Below are positions 41,682 through 53,400 of a stretch of DNA of 64,000 bases, piece after piece (within the stretch, counting starts at the first letter, position 1; each line of letters begins with the position of its first letter). The notes below the pieces were generated by a model. It was not told the DNA's origin, ran no database searches, and saw nothing but the letters and a program-made list of their open reading frames with translations. Source of the DNA: Trichobilharzia szidati. Taxonomy: Eukaryota; Platyhelminthes; Trematoda; Strigeidida; Schistosomatidae. The stretch is from positions 115,312,110 to 115,376,109 of the forward strand of contig OX235279.1 in assembly GCA_944472155.2 (NCBI GenBank), given 5' to 3'. The translations under genes and the position numbers were made by a program.

Positions 41682-42605
41682 ATGGAAATATCAATAACTT
41701 CAGAAAATAATCATGCTTATGCAACTAAGATTTCAAGAAGTGATGCATTCTACCCAGATATACCATCTGTTGTGTTAAAGACTTCATTGCCAGCAACATT
41801 ATCTTACGAACAAACAGTTTGGAGTGACTTACCTAATATACCTACACTACTAATTGAATTGTTAAGTGAAATTGATAAATGCATACCACCATTAAAGTAT
41901 ATAGGTTATGGTATTGGTGACTACACACTGAAACACTGTGATAAAATATTAAACGTGTTATTAAGCGCCAGATATGAAAGTGATTTCCGTAAAAGTATAA
42001 TTCATCAGTGTCAGCGGTCATTACTAGCACAAATCATAGTCTTATTTTTATTAAGAATGGAAGATCCACCGTTTATTGCGACGTCAACATTGTGTTCTGC
42101 TTTGTTAGAGAAAAAAATTTCAATCAATCTTCAAACACCAAAATGTGATCAGTATGATGCTAACATTGAGATGATTATTAAGGATTGTTTAACCCCTTTA
42201 AGTATATATCAGAAAGCCACTATATCGTATTTCATTGAAAAATGCCAACGATGGTGTCAGTCTGAGATAGCCTATCAAATTAAACAGAATTCTAAGGTTG
42301 AACAAAATGAAGTGTATTCGAAATTGTTGGAATTTTTAGCTCATTTTTTTTCAAAATCACTAATTGGTTTACCTAAATCGTATATTTCATCATTATTGTT
42401 AGCACACAGTAATGCTGATTTGGATAATATTCGAGAGGAAATATTTATCGTTCTCACTGGGATGATTAGTTCATATTTTTGGCATAGAAACTCAATAGAA
42501 TGTTTATGCATAATTAAAAGAAATGAATTTAATAAATTACCCACTCTAATAGGATCTGATTCAGAAAGTGATGATCCATACAACGGAGGATTTTTATCTG
42601 ACTAA
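41682..42605 (+). CDS. Intronless RhoGAP-like protein, paralogue 2
   Basis: 307 residues from the ATG at 41682; the frame is open upstream to about 41616 but with no ATG. Paralogue of the minus-strand ORF at 31270-32265: shared blocks include AFYPDIPSVV/AYYPDFEHIT, IPTLLIELLSEIDK, LLAQIIVLFLLRMEDPPFIA, LTPLSIYQKATISYFIEKC, QRWCQSEIAYQIK, IFIVLTGMISS and a Trp-His pair near the C-terminus. The C-terminus is acidic (DSESDDP). The layout resembles a RhoGAP domain, but the arginine-finger loop reads GYGIGD. Conservation of the reading frame in both copies argues for two functional genes. Function unknown. Confidence 0.65.
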   Translation: MEISITSENNHAYATKISRSDAFYPDIPSVVLKTSLPATLSYEQTVWSDLPNIPTLLIELLSEIDKCIPPLKYIGYGIGDYTLKHCDKILNVLLSARYESDFRKSIIHQCQRSLLAQIIVLFLLRMEDPPFIATSTLCSALLEKKISINLQTPKCDQYDANIEMIIKDCLTPLSIYQKATISYFIEKCQRWCQSEIAYQIKQNSKVEQNEVYSKLLEFLAHFFSKSLIGLPKSYISSLLLAHSNADLDNIREEIFIVLTGMISSYFWHRNSIECLCIIKRNEFNKLPTLIGSDSESDDPYNGGFLSD

Positions 42606-42633
42606 TTGATAAAATTCATCTACACCTGTTCGC

Positions 42634-42822
42634 ATGAAGTTATTGCTTTCTTCTATTCGACAAGGTGACGCTGGGTTTTTTCTATGTACATTATTACATG
42701 TTCAAGAGTTGGTTGATGATAAATCTTGTGGACCTACAATACTTCAGGATGTTTTATATAGACTTCTGGCAGTTTATCTGAAATTTAATGGAGATGGGAA
42801 TTGTAATCGGTTAACATTGTAA
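42634..42822 (+). CDS. Small hypothetical ORF downstream of the RhoGAP-like gene
   Basis: 62 residues from an ATG 29 bases after the previous stop: QGDAGFFLCTLLHVQELVDD then LQDVLYRLLAVYLKFNGDG, plausibly helical. It could be a separate short ORF or a spliced or frameshifted C-terminal extension of the preceding gene. No counterpart was seen downstream of the minus-strand paralogue. Confidence 0.3.
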   Translation: MKLLLSSIRQGDAGFFLCTLLHVQELVDDKSCGPTILQDVLYRLLAVYLKFNGDGNCNRLTL

Positions 42823-42829
42823 GCTGCTT

Positions 42830-45800
42830 AACCATAAATAACTGTTAATGTTATTTGTAATAATTACTGCTCTAAGAAAATTCTTAGTAGTGTAACATAT
42901 AATAAAAATTAGCAAAACATTTCAAGCTCACTTATCATTTGCCAGTGAATGCGAGACTATGAATAGTTGGTGAAGATATCAAATTGCTTTGCACTGATTG
43001 CATGAGTTCCTTATTCTATTGTCTTCAGTAGTTTAGATCCAAGGCTTTTCTGTATACAAAAATTCTATAATGATTGCAAAGTTCTTTTCTTAATCAACCA
43101 AAAGTTATTGTTCTCAGAAATTTCGAGGTTGTTGTCAGGGGGATACTGAATCACTAACATTTGATCAATTGAAAATATCTTCATTCGGTTGTTTAACCCA
43201 AAATTATAAAGCTGAACTCTTCAGTGGTGTGTCTCTGAAAAAAAAAGTTTTATTCTGAAGTCTCTTGTTGAATGACTACACTCATTTAACACTGAGAAGA
43301 AGCTTATCACAGTTTAGAGCTAATGAGCAAACTTGTATTCAGAAAACCTGTAGTCCATTCATCATTACGCATTAAAATTAAAAGAATATTTACTGCATAA
43401 TGTTCTCTTCACTTACTATGAGAAACAATAGGTATAAAGATAACACGAATCAATGTAGCTAAGCTCTTCAGTTTAAAGGAAGTTTAATGACGTACTTAAA
43501 ATTCCATAGATAGACCTTTATGCACTACAGAGAACTTACATCAATAATGCATGCATTATCCTGTGAAGATTTATAGCTGTATGAATTATTTCTGAGCAAG
43601 TTCTTAAGTGACGGATCTAACAGTTCTACCTGGTTAGTAGCTGCATTTAAGGTAGTGAAAATAGATATTGAGATTCCTGGTCAAATAATTTAAATGAGAT
43701 TGTTAACTACTTGTAAGCGATAAGTAGCGTAGATGGTTTAACTAAATTTCTCAAAATTAACATCCAAAGTATAAATCATTTCTGTACAGATCTCAACAAT
43801 ATTGAATTAATATCTGTGTAGAACCTAGACACCATTATAGTATGTAATTATCTGTTGGATATACCACACAATTAAACAGCATTACTAACTGGATTCCGCT
43901 TACAACGCAATTTACTGTTCGCAATCATAATAGCATAATTTCGAAATTTGATCATTATTATTTTTAAAAAAATACTGTGATTTTTCAATAAATGAAAAAC
44001 AAAATTTTATTGATTCTGAAAATATTCGGCTATTTTATGCTAACAGCTTCATCAAAGTATTGATAAACCAGACTTTACGAAATCTAATAAAATTCAGTCG
44101 CTTAATCATATTCTTTTCAGCGTGAGGGAATTCGTACTTCGTCAATTGGATGAATTCGTAAAAATAAAACATGTGCAGATTGTTGGCTTCAATAAGTGTG
44201 TGAATTATAAAGTGGCATGTGTTTCTGTTATAAAAGTGCTTATCACATTTACTCTGTCGATCCATGTTGGTAGGGTAAGTGTTGGATCAAGGGCTAATCT
44301 TTTCTTAATCCTCATTACTACTGAGGTCATTTGTATTCGACTGAATTTGAATTGCCTTTGTTCTGTGTGATCCTTCAAATTTTCCTTATTGATTTCAACA
44401 TTTAAAAAATGAATGTTATGGCCTGGTTCTATACCATATAGACCTATGGTTGATGACTTTTCAAGATTTTCTTGATGGCTGTTAGAAGCTTTGAGGTGTA
44501 CATTTCTACAAAGCTTCATTTCTCGAGACCTTTGTCCGAATTTAGTTGAATCACATTATAAGCAGAGTATTTTATAAGCAAATCAAGCTGTAAATGTTTA
44601 GAATTCGGTCATCCTGACAAACAAGATTCATTTTTAGTGTGCAGATCAACAGAATGATTGCAAGATTGGTTAGTTTAGTTATTTATCGAAAGTATAATTG
44701 AGACGGTAGGGAACAAACAGATTAAACCCTTCGTATGGAAGATTATTTTAAGTACACTTCAGGGATTGTGTGGTAATTCCATTAAATTCATCACAAAGAA
44801 AAACCCACTCAGCAGTGCTACAAATTCATAAATGACGTGTGATAAGCGATATAATACCAAAATCGATTAAAAAACATTAGATTCCCAAATCACACAATTG
44901 CGCATAAAGTAAATTATAAATGAAAAAAACAAATAGCAGCTCATAAAAACATTAACAATAAAAAGTGCACTGACAGGTAAGAACTGGTCAAAGCTCACTC
45001 ATACTAGCAAACTCTTCCAAAGTGATATGTGCAGGATGAGTTGCATACAGTCAATCGAAAGGCAAATCCTTCTGACAAATAGGAACTTTGAAATTCCACC
45101 GATACTGTAGTGTTGTGAAATCACACAACTGTAGGTATATGAGGTAAAAAAAAGTAGTTTAGATATATTATCAGTGATAATCACAGTTTGTAGAAGGAAT
45201 GTCGACCCACTCATTGTCATGTGAATTCGAAATAAAATACTGAGTTTCTGTGAGAAGTATACTGAGCGGATAAATAACTCTATTGATCTGTAATCAAATG
45301 ACTTGATCACAAGTGCATGAATAGATGTTTCTTTTGTTGTATTCTTTTCAAGGTTTATGTGATTGCATAGGAAGTAGCACAACCATCCACCTTCCTAAAT
45401 CTTGTTTCACCTGTACTTCATCACGCATAGAACAGCATGTTGAAACCCAATGATCACATGTGTATGCAGAGTAAGACTAATTCCATGTAGAAACTAAAAT
45501 GAACAACATAATGTACTGAGGTAACTGTTGAGACGAACACACAGAGTTATTGTTAGAGATCACTTACATAGTCTTAGTGACTTGATGAAATTGTGATGAT
45601 CACATTCGTGAGCGGATTTTTCTCGACAGCTGTGTTCGATAGGCCTTCACATTGTGCGGAATTGATAACGCACGTTGGCAGTAACAAATGAATCAACAAT
45701 TTGTTGTGACCTGTCAATCTTGCAGTGATCGTCTCATACCTATGTGACTGAACTCAGGTTACATAGAGGTAAAAACATGTCAGTCGGACTGAAGACCACG

Positions 45801-45917
45801 CAGCTGGTTAATTTCCATCTACTCTAATTGAAAGTAGACGTGATCAGAAGTAGAATGTAGGCAGGTGATAAAAACTTTTTGTCATGATGTGAGACTCTGT
45901 AATGTGTTATTTCTCTT
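42830..45917. other. Intergenic, nothing firmly recognised
   Basis: AT-rich. A minus-strand open stretch at 44205-44519 (about 104 codons, e.g. GIEPGHNIHFLNVEINKEN) has protein-like composition but no recognised domain and no supporting exon signals. Confidence 0.4.
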
Positions 45918-45999
45918 TTGTTGAATATGTTTGTTTTTGTTTGTTATTTTTTAATTTACTGTATTTTTTCATTGCTGTATTCTATGAATTTTTCCTTAT

Positions 46000-47480
46000 T
46001 TTCGCAGTGTGCGTTGATTTTCGACCTCTATTTTGATTCAGTACCTAGGGATATTTTGTTAAATAAGCTTTCTGAAATTCATACTGAGTGTTCGGTTGTC
46101 AACTAGCTGCATTCTTTTTCTCAGGGAGAAAGCAGTACACTGTATGTCAGGGGAAGTCGTCCAGTTCATTGCTTACTGAAGCTGGTGTCCCTCAAGGCGC
46201 TGTTCCTTTTCCGTTTTCTTTCTTCTTGCATGACTTGCCTCACTCTGATGAAATGAACATTGTTAAGCACGCAAACGATTTAACCGTTTCAGTGTCTGTT
46301 AACTCCCAGCTAGACTGTAATTAGATGAACAGCTGTCTGTCAGGAGTCAGCAAATGGTCTTTGTCTGATGATCTTAAACTGAATCCTTCCAAATGTCAGA
46401 CTGTTAATTTCAGTTTCCCATGTAAAAGAAAGTTAAATGAAGCTGTTAGTTCCCATGGCCGTTGCACAATTGATGATATTGATACAGAAATCAAATCATA
46501 CGTTAAATATCTTGAACTAATTGTTTCCTATGATCTATCTCGGTCTGCCCACGTCTTCTCGACTTCTAGGAGAGATATCCCGTCTGACTTTTTATACTGA
46601 GAAGTTGAGGCACTCGGGTATAACTCAACCTCTCCTCTTACATTTCTTTCAACTCCTGCAACTTACCTATTCTTCTTTATTGTCCACCCTTATTCTTTCC
46701 TGGGTTAGTTAAGAAAGACTATATCATACTTTGTAGGACTCTGAAGACTGTCAACAGGGTGAGTGGTATCCCATTGGGCCATATCGTTGACATCGTCGTT
46801 GATAGACACTTGATTTCATGCAACAAATTTGCTGAAGGATTTTGTCAGACTGTGAGCACCCACTTTACCCGCAGCTTTCACCTTGTGTCTCCTCTGGTAA
46901 AACAAAAAGTCATTTCAGAAGACTTTATGCACGTACGTGTAAGTATAAAAATTCAACTATGCCATATTTGGCAAGTATTTTATGTTATGACAATAATGTC
47001 GGGCACGAACTAACTAGCCTTCTTACTACTAGTAAATAAACCATTTTCTCTGCTCTTATTCCACCAAACCTTACTGTTATTATTCTTTTTGTATTTATAA
47101 TCCTCTCAATTTGTTTTGTTTATTTTCTCATAAATGTAGATATCATTTAGACTCCGTAACAATTGTTATTGTTTTCCCTTCACCATGCTATATCAAGAGA
47201 ATATTAGATTCAATCCTTAATAACATGCTAAAATTTCCATGCTGCATCGACAGTATTTTTTGAAACAGACCAACTGTTATTATTACCATTATTATTATTA
47301 TTGTTATTATTATTATTCTATTAATATTCTCATTTTTGACTTTATTCCTACTGTAAAAGTGAACAAGCTCCTGTGGTTAACTTTATTTAGATTTTGAGTA
47401 AATTATATGCAATATTGTGTAAAATGCTGAGAATTCCATGCTGTATCGTAGCACTTTTTTGGAATAAAGCAAACCATTAT
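46000..47480 (+). pseudogene. Decayed CR1/jockey-type LINE
   Basis: Plus strand has, in shifted frames, FDSVPRDILLNKLSEI, EAGVPQGAVPFPFSFFLHDL (the PQG block), a degraded catalytic box KHANDLTVSV, WSLSDDLKLNPSKCQTVNFS, YVKYLELIVSYDLS and NRVSGIPLGHIVDIV. Near the 3' end an approximately 70-bp segment occurs twice (about 47220-47295 and 47412-47488) with ATT-rich tails. Confidence 0.7.
47281..47325. repeat. ATT-rich microsatellite
   Basis: TTATTATTACC then repeated ATT units, in the 3' tail of a LINE relic. Confidence 0.75.
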
Positions 47481-47859
47481 TATTACTCTGCACTTTTATT
47501 CTTTTCTGGGATACCTGGTTTGTTTTAGCCGGTTATTTTTCTCTGGGTTCATATTTCTATTCCGCCGAGTATTATTTACTGTACTGTTATCTTTGTCTTC
47601 GGGTGTCTCTCCCTTACTAATAAGTTATCACCTCGCATCTCTAACGTAGCATCTAGGTAATTTGATGTAGGATTCTTTGCGTCTTCAGCTTTGAATTGTA
47701 TAAATACATATTCATTGATTTTCGTTTTTGTTGTGTTTTAAATTTCATTCACTGACTAACTTTTAATGTTGTTGTTACTAATTTCATTTCCTCGTGTTCA
47801 TTCTGGAACTTAACGACTGAGCTGAATATCCGCATTACATTCTGTTTTCTCCAGTCCTC

Positions 47860-50420
47860 TTCAACTGGCTCCACTGTTGCCCACAAGCTCTCATTTCTTT
47901 TTTACCTTCGGAGGCCCAACTCATCATTCCCCATTCGAGTTCCAATAGATATGCTGTCACGAGATCTCACTGAACGTTCTCCTCACCGTGTCCAATCATT
48001 CTGTTTATTTGTTGGTTGGTTTGTTGCCTGAGTTTCTTCTTGTTAATTCTTCCACTCTGGCCATCTGATCCTTAGTATGGAGCCAGCAAAAGCAACTGTT
48101 GAAAAAAGCTCCCACCAGGCTATTTGAAATCTTTTTCGTGACATGTCAAGTCTCTGAGCCATATAGAAGAACTGAAAATCCTAATCTTGTTCCTGATGCT
48201 AGGTACAGTAGGTTTCCACATTGATTTCATGTTAATGAATGTGTTTTTTTCTATTCTGGCTTTGACATTTTCATCCGTTCTGCCTCTAGTTGAAACGATG
48301 CTGCCTAGATAAGTGAAAGTTGTTTTCTTCAAATTTATCCTTTTGATAGTGATTGGTGCTTGTTACCCTTGGTCATCGGGTATCTCCATCGTCCCTCTTT
48401 TCTCCATGTCCAGTTGAGACGCTTCCTTCGCCGCCTCTTCTCACGACATGTTGATTTTCGCCTGTAGACCTAGTTTGTGTGACATAAGTCATCCGCGAAG
48501 CTTCCCACGGTGTGATGCACGATCCAATCCACCACAATTAGGAATATCATTGGTGATATTAAATAACCTTTTCTTACTCCTGCATTCACTTCAAATGCTT
48601 TACCGAGCTTTCCACTGTGAGTCACTTGACATGTTAAATTATCCTACAGCTGTTAAATGAGGTTCATAAATTTTCTCAGCAATGCACTAAGTGGCGTTGA
48701 AGCAGCTTCTAAACTACTTGACAGTTGGTGCTATTGAAGGTTTTTTCAAAGTTGACGATATTGAGGCAGAGCTCGTTCTGGGCTCTGTTCGGCGATTATG
48801 TGACGTGTAACTACTTATTAGGGCATTATCAGTTTTTTGGGCGAAGTCATGAGTCTAAAAGGCATACTCGTCGCTCAATAGTGATGAAATTTCGTATTTT
48901 TCTGCAGGTAGACGGGAGCAGAGCCCAGATCAATAGTCGTAGAGGCTTAAGTCTACATCCCTCGTTAAGGTAGCCCTTTTCAATTCACACACACATTTCC
49001 TCCCACAAATTCTACAATGGTGGCATGAACCTTTCCACTGAGCTCTGAGAATCCATCATCTGTGGATCCTGAGGAATTCCTTCGGTCCTGCTAAATTCCG
49101 TGCTTTTAGTAACATTATACCATTCAAGACTTCTACTTATTATGGAGGTTCCGTGTTTCTTGGTAGCTCTGTGGCTGTCGGTTTCATTTCTGAACGAGTT
49201 TCAGTTGGTTTCCAGTTAAAGAGTCCTTTGATGTTAGCAGCCCTTTGTTTCATTTGCTGCTCCCCTAATGTAATCGGGTTTCTTTTACTATCTTTCATTG
49301 GTTTCATCTGTGTCGATTTTTTCCAACAGAGCGACCTGGTTATTTGATTTAGTCCTGTGAGGTCGTTCTTACCTGCAACCTGGGCTGTTTCGGTTTTCGT
49401 TTTGTCGTAAAATTGTCATTTGTCTTTCCTAGCACCCTTCTTCAGTAATTTGCTCAGTGAGAGTTAGGGTGAACTCAGATTCTCCTTTTTTCATCTTTGT
49501 ACTGGTTCATCCTGTGTTATATCCCTTTTCTCCATTAGCTTCTATGTATCCGTAAAGATTCATTCCTTGTTTCCCTATCTTTTCTTCATAAGATGACTTT
49601 ACAAATGTCCGCCGACATAACTTTCGGGGAGTTCTGGTGGTCCTCCATGCAGGTTTCCTCGGTGATGGCACACCATGTCTCCAACTTATCTTCGATGACT
49701 TCACTTCCTGAATTGTGGCTTATCTCTATCTTCTTTGAAGCCTTTCAACTTGAATTTAAATTTCTTTGTACTAGAGAATAGTTTGCGCCCGCGTCTACTG
49801 TTATAATTATTTGCAATAGTAGTATTTCGCAATGGCCGTATTACAGGAATTCAACCAAAAACACAGAGAGGGATGAATTTAGGAATTTGTATTTGGCGGA
49901 ATTCTTTTCAATTCATATGATAAATATATTAACAAACAACAGTAAGTATTTAAACAATAAAGAGATAGAAATTGTCAATCACCGCACCGACCTTGTGTCC
50001 ATAAGGTTATGTCTCTACTCTCTTGAAATGGTGGTGATGCCTTTCTTTTTTTTGTATCTCCATCTGGTGAAACCCATGTCGTCTTTTGTGTATCCTTGTG
50101 CTCACACGTGCTGCCTCTAATCGGTACTGCGTCGAAAGTGCAGGAGTCCGCGAAGAGTTTCCTATTCTCTTTCATTTAACCGACAGCCTCTTGATCCATG
50201 ATGCGTTCGATTCCTGCGTTGTCTGGTTCCAGTGTGAATTGCATACATATAACTCATTAGAATTCTAATGTCGCCATTTGATGTCCTGTCTATTACTGTT
50301 TGAGTTTATTTATAGAAGTCTTCTATCTTCTCCAATATCACTGCGTTGTTTGTTGGCGTGTAGCACCACATAACTGGAGTTGAATTTAGCTGTCATTATT
50401 CGGTTCTCACTGCATAGGAA
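47860..50420 (-). pseudogene. Decayed near-full-length LINE (third RTE-like family)
   Basis: Minus strand, 5' to 3': endonuclease remnants near 50260-49960 (EMKENRKLFADSC, KDTQKTTWVSPDG, matching the ENGxRFAxxC...KxTWxSPD block), a helical linker near 49700-49500, then the reverse-transcriptase C-terminus near 48330-48130 (TFTYLGSIVSTRGRTDENVK, ARIEKNTFINMKSMWK, IRNKIRIFSSS). Frames shift often. Same family as the fragments at 32500, 41180 and 61880. Confidence 0.65.
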
Positions 50421-53400
50421 CCTTCGGTGATGTTGGTGAAGTTAATATAGCCACTCCCTGAGTGTGTTCGTGGTTGCAGTCTGAGTGAGTGACTGAACTA
50501 GATTACAGACTATACATTTAACAAATTGGAGAGTCCACTTCTATTTCATATGCTCTTACAGATTCCTGGAACTTCTATACACCATGTCTTTCCATTTTTG
50601 TTAAGGATTTAACGCATTCTCAACAACAACTTTACTTTATCTACCATCTAATCTCACATGAAGGGAGTTTTCTTATGATGTCTACCTTCTGTACACTTTT
50701 CAATTGCAGCTGTCTTAACACCAAAATCAAGCGAATCTTAAAGCATCGTATTAATAAATATCTATCACATTCCCTAAAGAGGATGTCGCTTAAATCCACC
50801 CAATATAGTCATATGAATTTATAAGGAAAATAAAATAGATGGTCCATTAGAGAAAATATTTTCAGTTGATTCATTATCAAGCTCTACAATTGTATATGAT
50901 TTTTAAAGGTAATGTGAATGGCAGCGAAATATTTATTTTAATCCCAATTAAACAACAAGCGATAATATAATGCATAAACCTTAGAAATGGAGTGTAGAAA
51001 TGATACAACTGTCAATACGCTTATTCTGATTTTTGAGAGTTATACGCTTTTAACTAAGATTTACGGGACTGTGTTACACAATTTTGTCAAGCGTTCACAG
51101 CTTGCAGAGTTTTGAAAGTGGAACCTTTTTTACACACTTCAAGTATTTGAGACGCCTATCATCTACTTACTTCTTCGAATACTATCAAAATCATAATTTA
51201 AAGAACTTTAACGCGCTACAGAAAACTGTATATTTTACAAAACAACAGGGAGAAAGTTGAGTTTATGTGAAATTGTGAGTATATAAACATAGATATAAGT
51301 TCTATCCATGGTAGTTATTGTGCTGTATTTGGTTTTCTAATTGAGATCAAAGTAAACGACGTTCGTTATCTGAAAATCATAAATGTAAACAGTGGGCATT
51401 TTATTCAGGTATCTATAATGTCTAAGGTGAGAAAATATTGTTTCAAATAGCTATACGCAAACCTTGGTGAAGTCCTAACTTCACAGTATACAAATTCCCG
51501 GATTTCTAAATGTGTCAGTGCCGATTTATGATACTTTCAAAAGTTTCAACGAGTTGTGGACTTCATATCAATAATTACACCCAGTTTCTCTTATAACTAT
51601 TTGAAATGTGCAAAAGAATTCTGACAACAGGAGTTACATTTAATGCATGTTTTACAATGAACGGATTATCTAGTGGTATCAAGTAGCTGACTGTCTTATT
51701 GTATTATGAAGCTGGCGCTGGAAGGCCATGTTTTGTTGTGCAATTAGAGCTTCAGTAGCACACTTCATGGTCGAAAACTGAGGTTCCATGACGATTAAGT
51801 CGTTGGTTGTGATCATCAGGATTGTTCTGTAAATAACTTATCCTGCTGAGGTATTAGTCAGTCTAAATGTGTTTAAGAAATGCATTATATCTGTCCTGCA
51901 GCTAGGTCCTGTTCTTGTACCATGCAGTATCTCAGCCCCCTTAGGACATAATTTATTCTCCTAAAATGTTTTTTCACGTGGATTTGCCCAGTTTGTTTAT
52001 ATCTCAGTGACAGATTTTCTAGTTGCGAATACCAAAATTATTTTTTATAAAGCTTTACTGTATTATGAGTAGTGAGGCAATAGGAATTACTGAGCTGATA
52101 ACTAATAACATCAATGTAGAAAGAAAATAAGTCAATAACCATGTCTGATACAGGATTTTGTTCGATCTAAGATCAAGTCATCATGATATGAAATTCTTAA
52201 AGCATTTGGACTCAGTTACTTATACTCTATGCATTTGAGAATAGATGGTTCATTGTTGTTTTAGCAGTGTTTGATACATATCGGGAAGTGATCACTAACA
52301 AATACTGCTGATGTTTCAACACGTCAACTGTTTCTCTGATAAATTTTAGCTGTCAGAGTGGTCTTCTTCCAACATTTTACGAAACTGCAAACTCATATGC
52401 ATATGTCTAGTCACACGCCGTAGGATGAATTGTATACACCTTGTGAGCAACCACTGCGATAGCCTTGCCATTGTTCAGTATCTAGCTTAACTTCTGAATA
52501 GAGCACGTTGGTATGTTTCAGTGAGTGAAAAATAAAATTCGTTAATGGGTAATAAGTTTTAAGACAGCATAAAAACAAATCATACGGCACAAACATCGAA
52601 ATCTTCCTATTTGTCTGTGAAAAAATACCATCTGAAGCACTCAGTTATTTTCTGGCATAATAGATATACACACATTTTTATTAACGTTTTATTTTTAGAA
52701 AAATTACTGACCGGCATTGACGAACAAAGAAAGCTCAAAGGTGGTCATCGGTAAGAAGTGACTTTCAGTGCCATCTTTTGTTCTTCTTCCCTTCACTGTA
52801 CAGAGGAAGTAGTATTACATTTAAATGACGTAAATAATTATACGCAATTATCAAAATTATCTGAGAAAAATACCCTGACTATTAAGACTAACTTTATTGA
52901 CGAATTCTGTCATATATCTGAGTTATTCGAGAAAACAGTGCATGATGTATGTAGTTGGTCTTTTTAACACTACTACACACAAAAGGTTTGGTCCTGGTGA
53001 ATTAGCTCTAAGTAATAATAGAATAAAAGTCTCCCCTCTTTGAATGATCACAGTGTTTAGTTTGAGTATGACAGGTTCAACAGTTTACTTTACTGAAAAT
53101 ATCCGAATTCGAACAGCCAAAGAAATAATCCGTTTCGCAGGTAAAAGATAAGATGACAAAGCATTTACAGGATGAGTTAACCGCTCTGTTTTCCCTAATT
53201 TCTGTCCCAAATATCCTACAGTTTGGGAATCATATCACTTTCATTACCATCTGTATACATATATATTTGTTCACTAAATAGTGACTGAATATGAAGTAAA
53301 ATTCTTCAGTCAAGTCAGCAGCTTCATACCGTGATACTGCCTACCTTTCCGTTTCAGCTTCTATCAATAGTCTGTCACATAATTATTAGCATAAAAAACA

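Noticed and set aside
44205..44519. Minus-strand open frame of about 104 codons
   Set aside because: Protein-like composition but no recognisable domain, splice context or paralogue; kept as unassigned.
52699..52946. Two small exon-like stretches separated by a 53-base intron-like gap
   Set aside because: Borders look like AG/GT sites, but the only open frame of the first ends with two leftover bases while the open frame of the second needs one, so they cannot be joined in frame.
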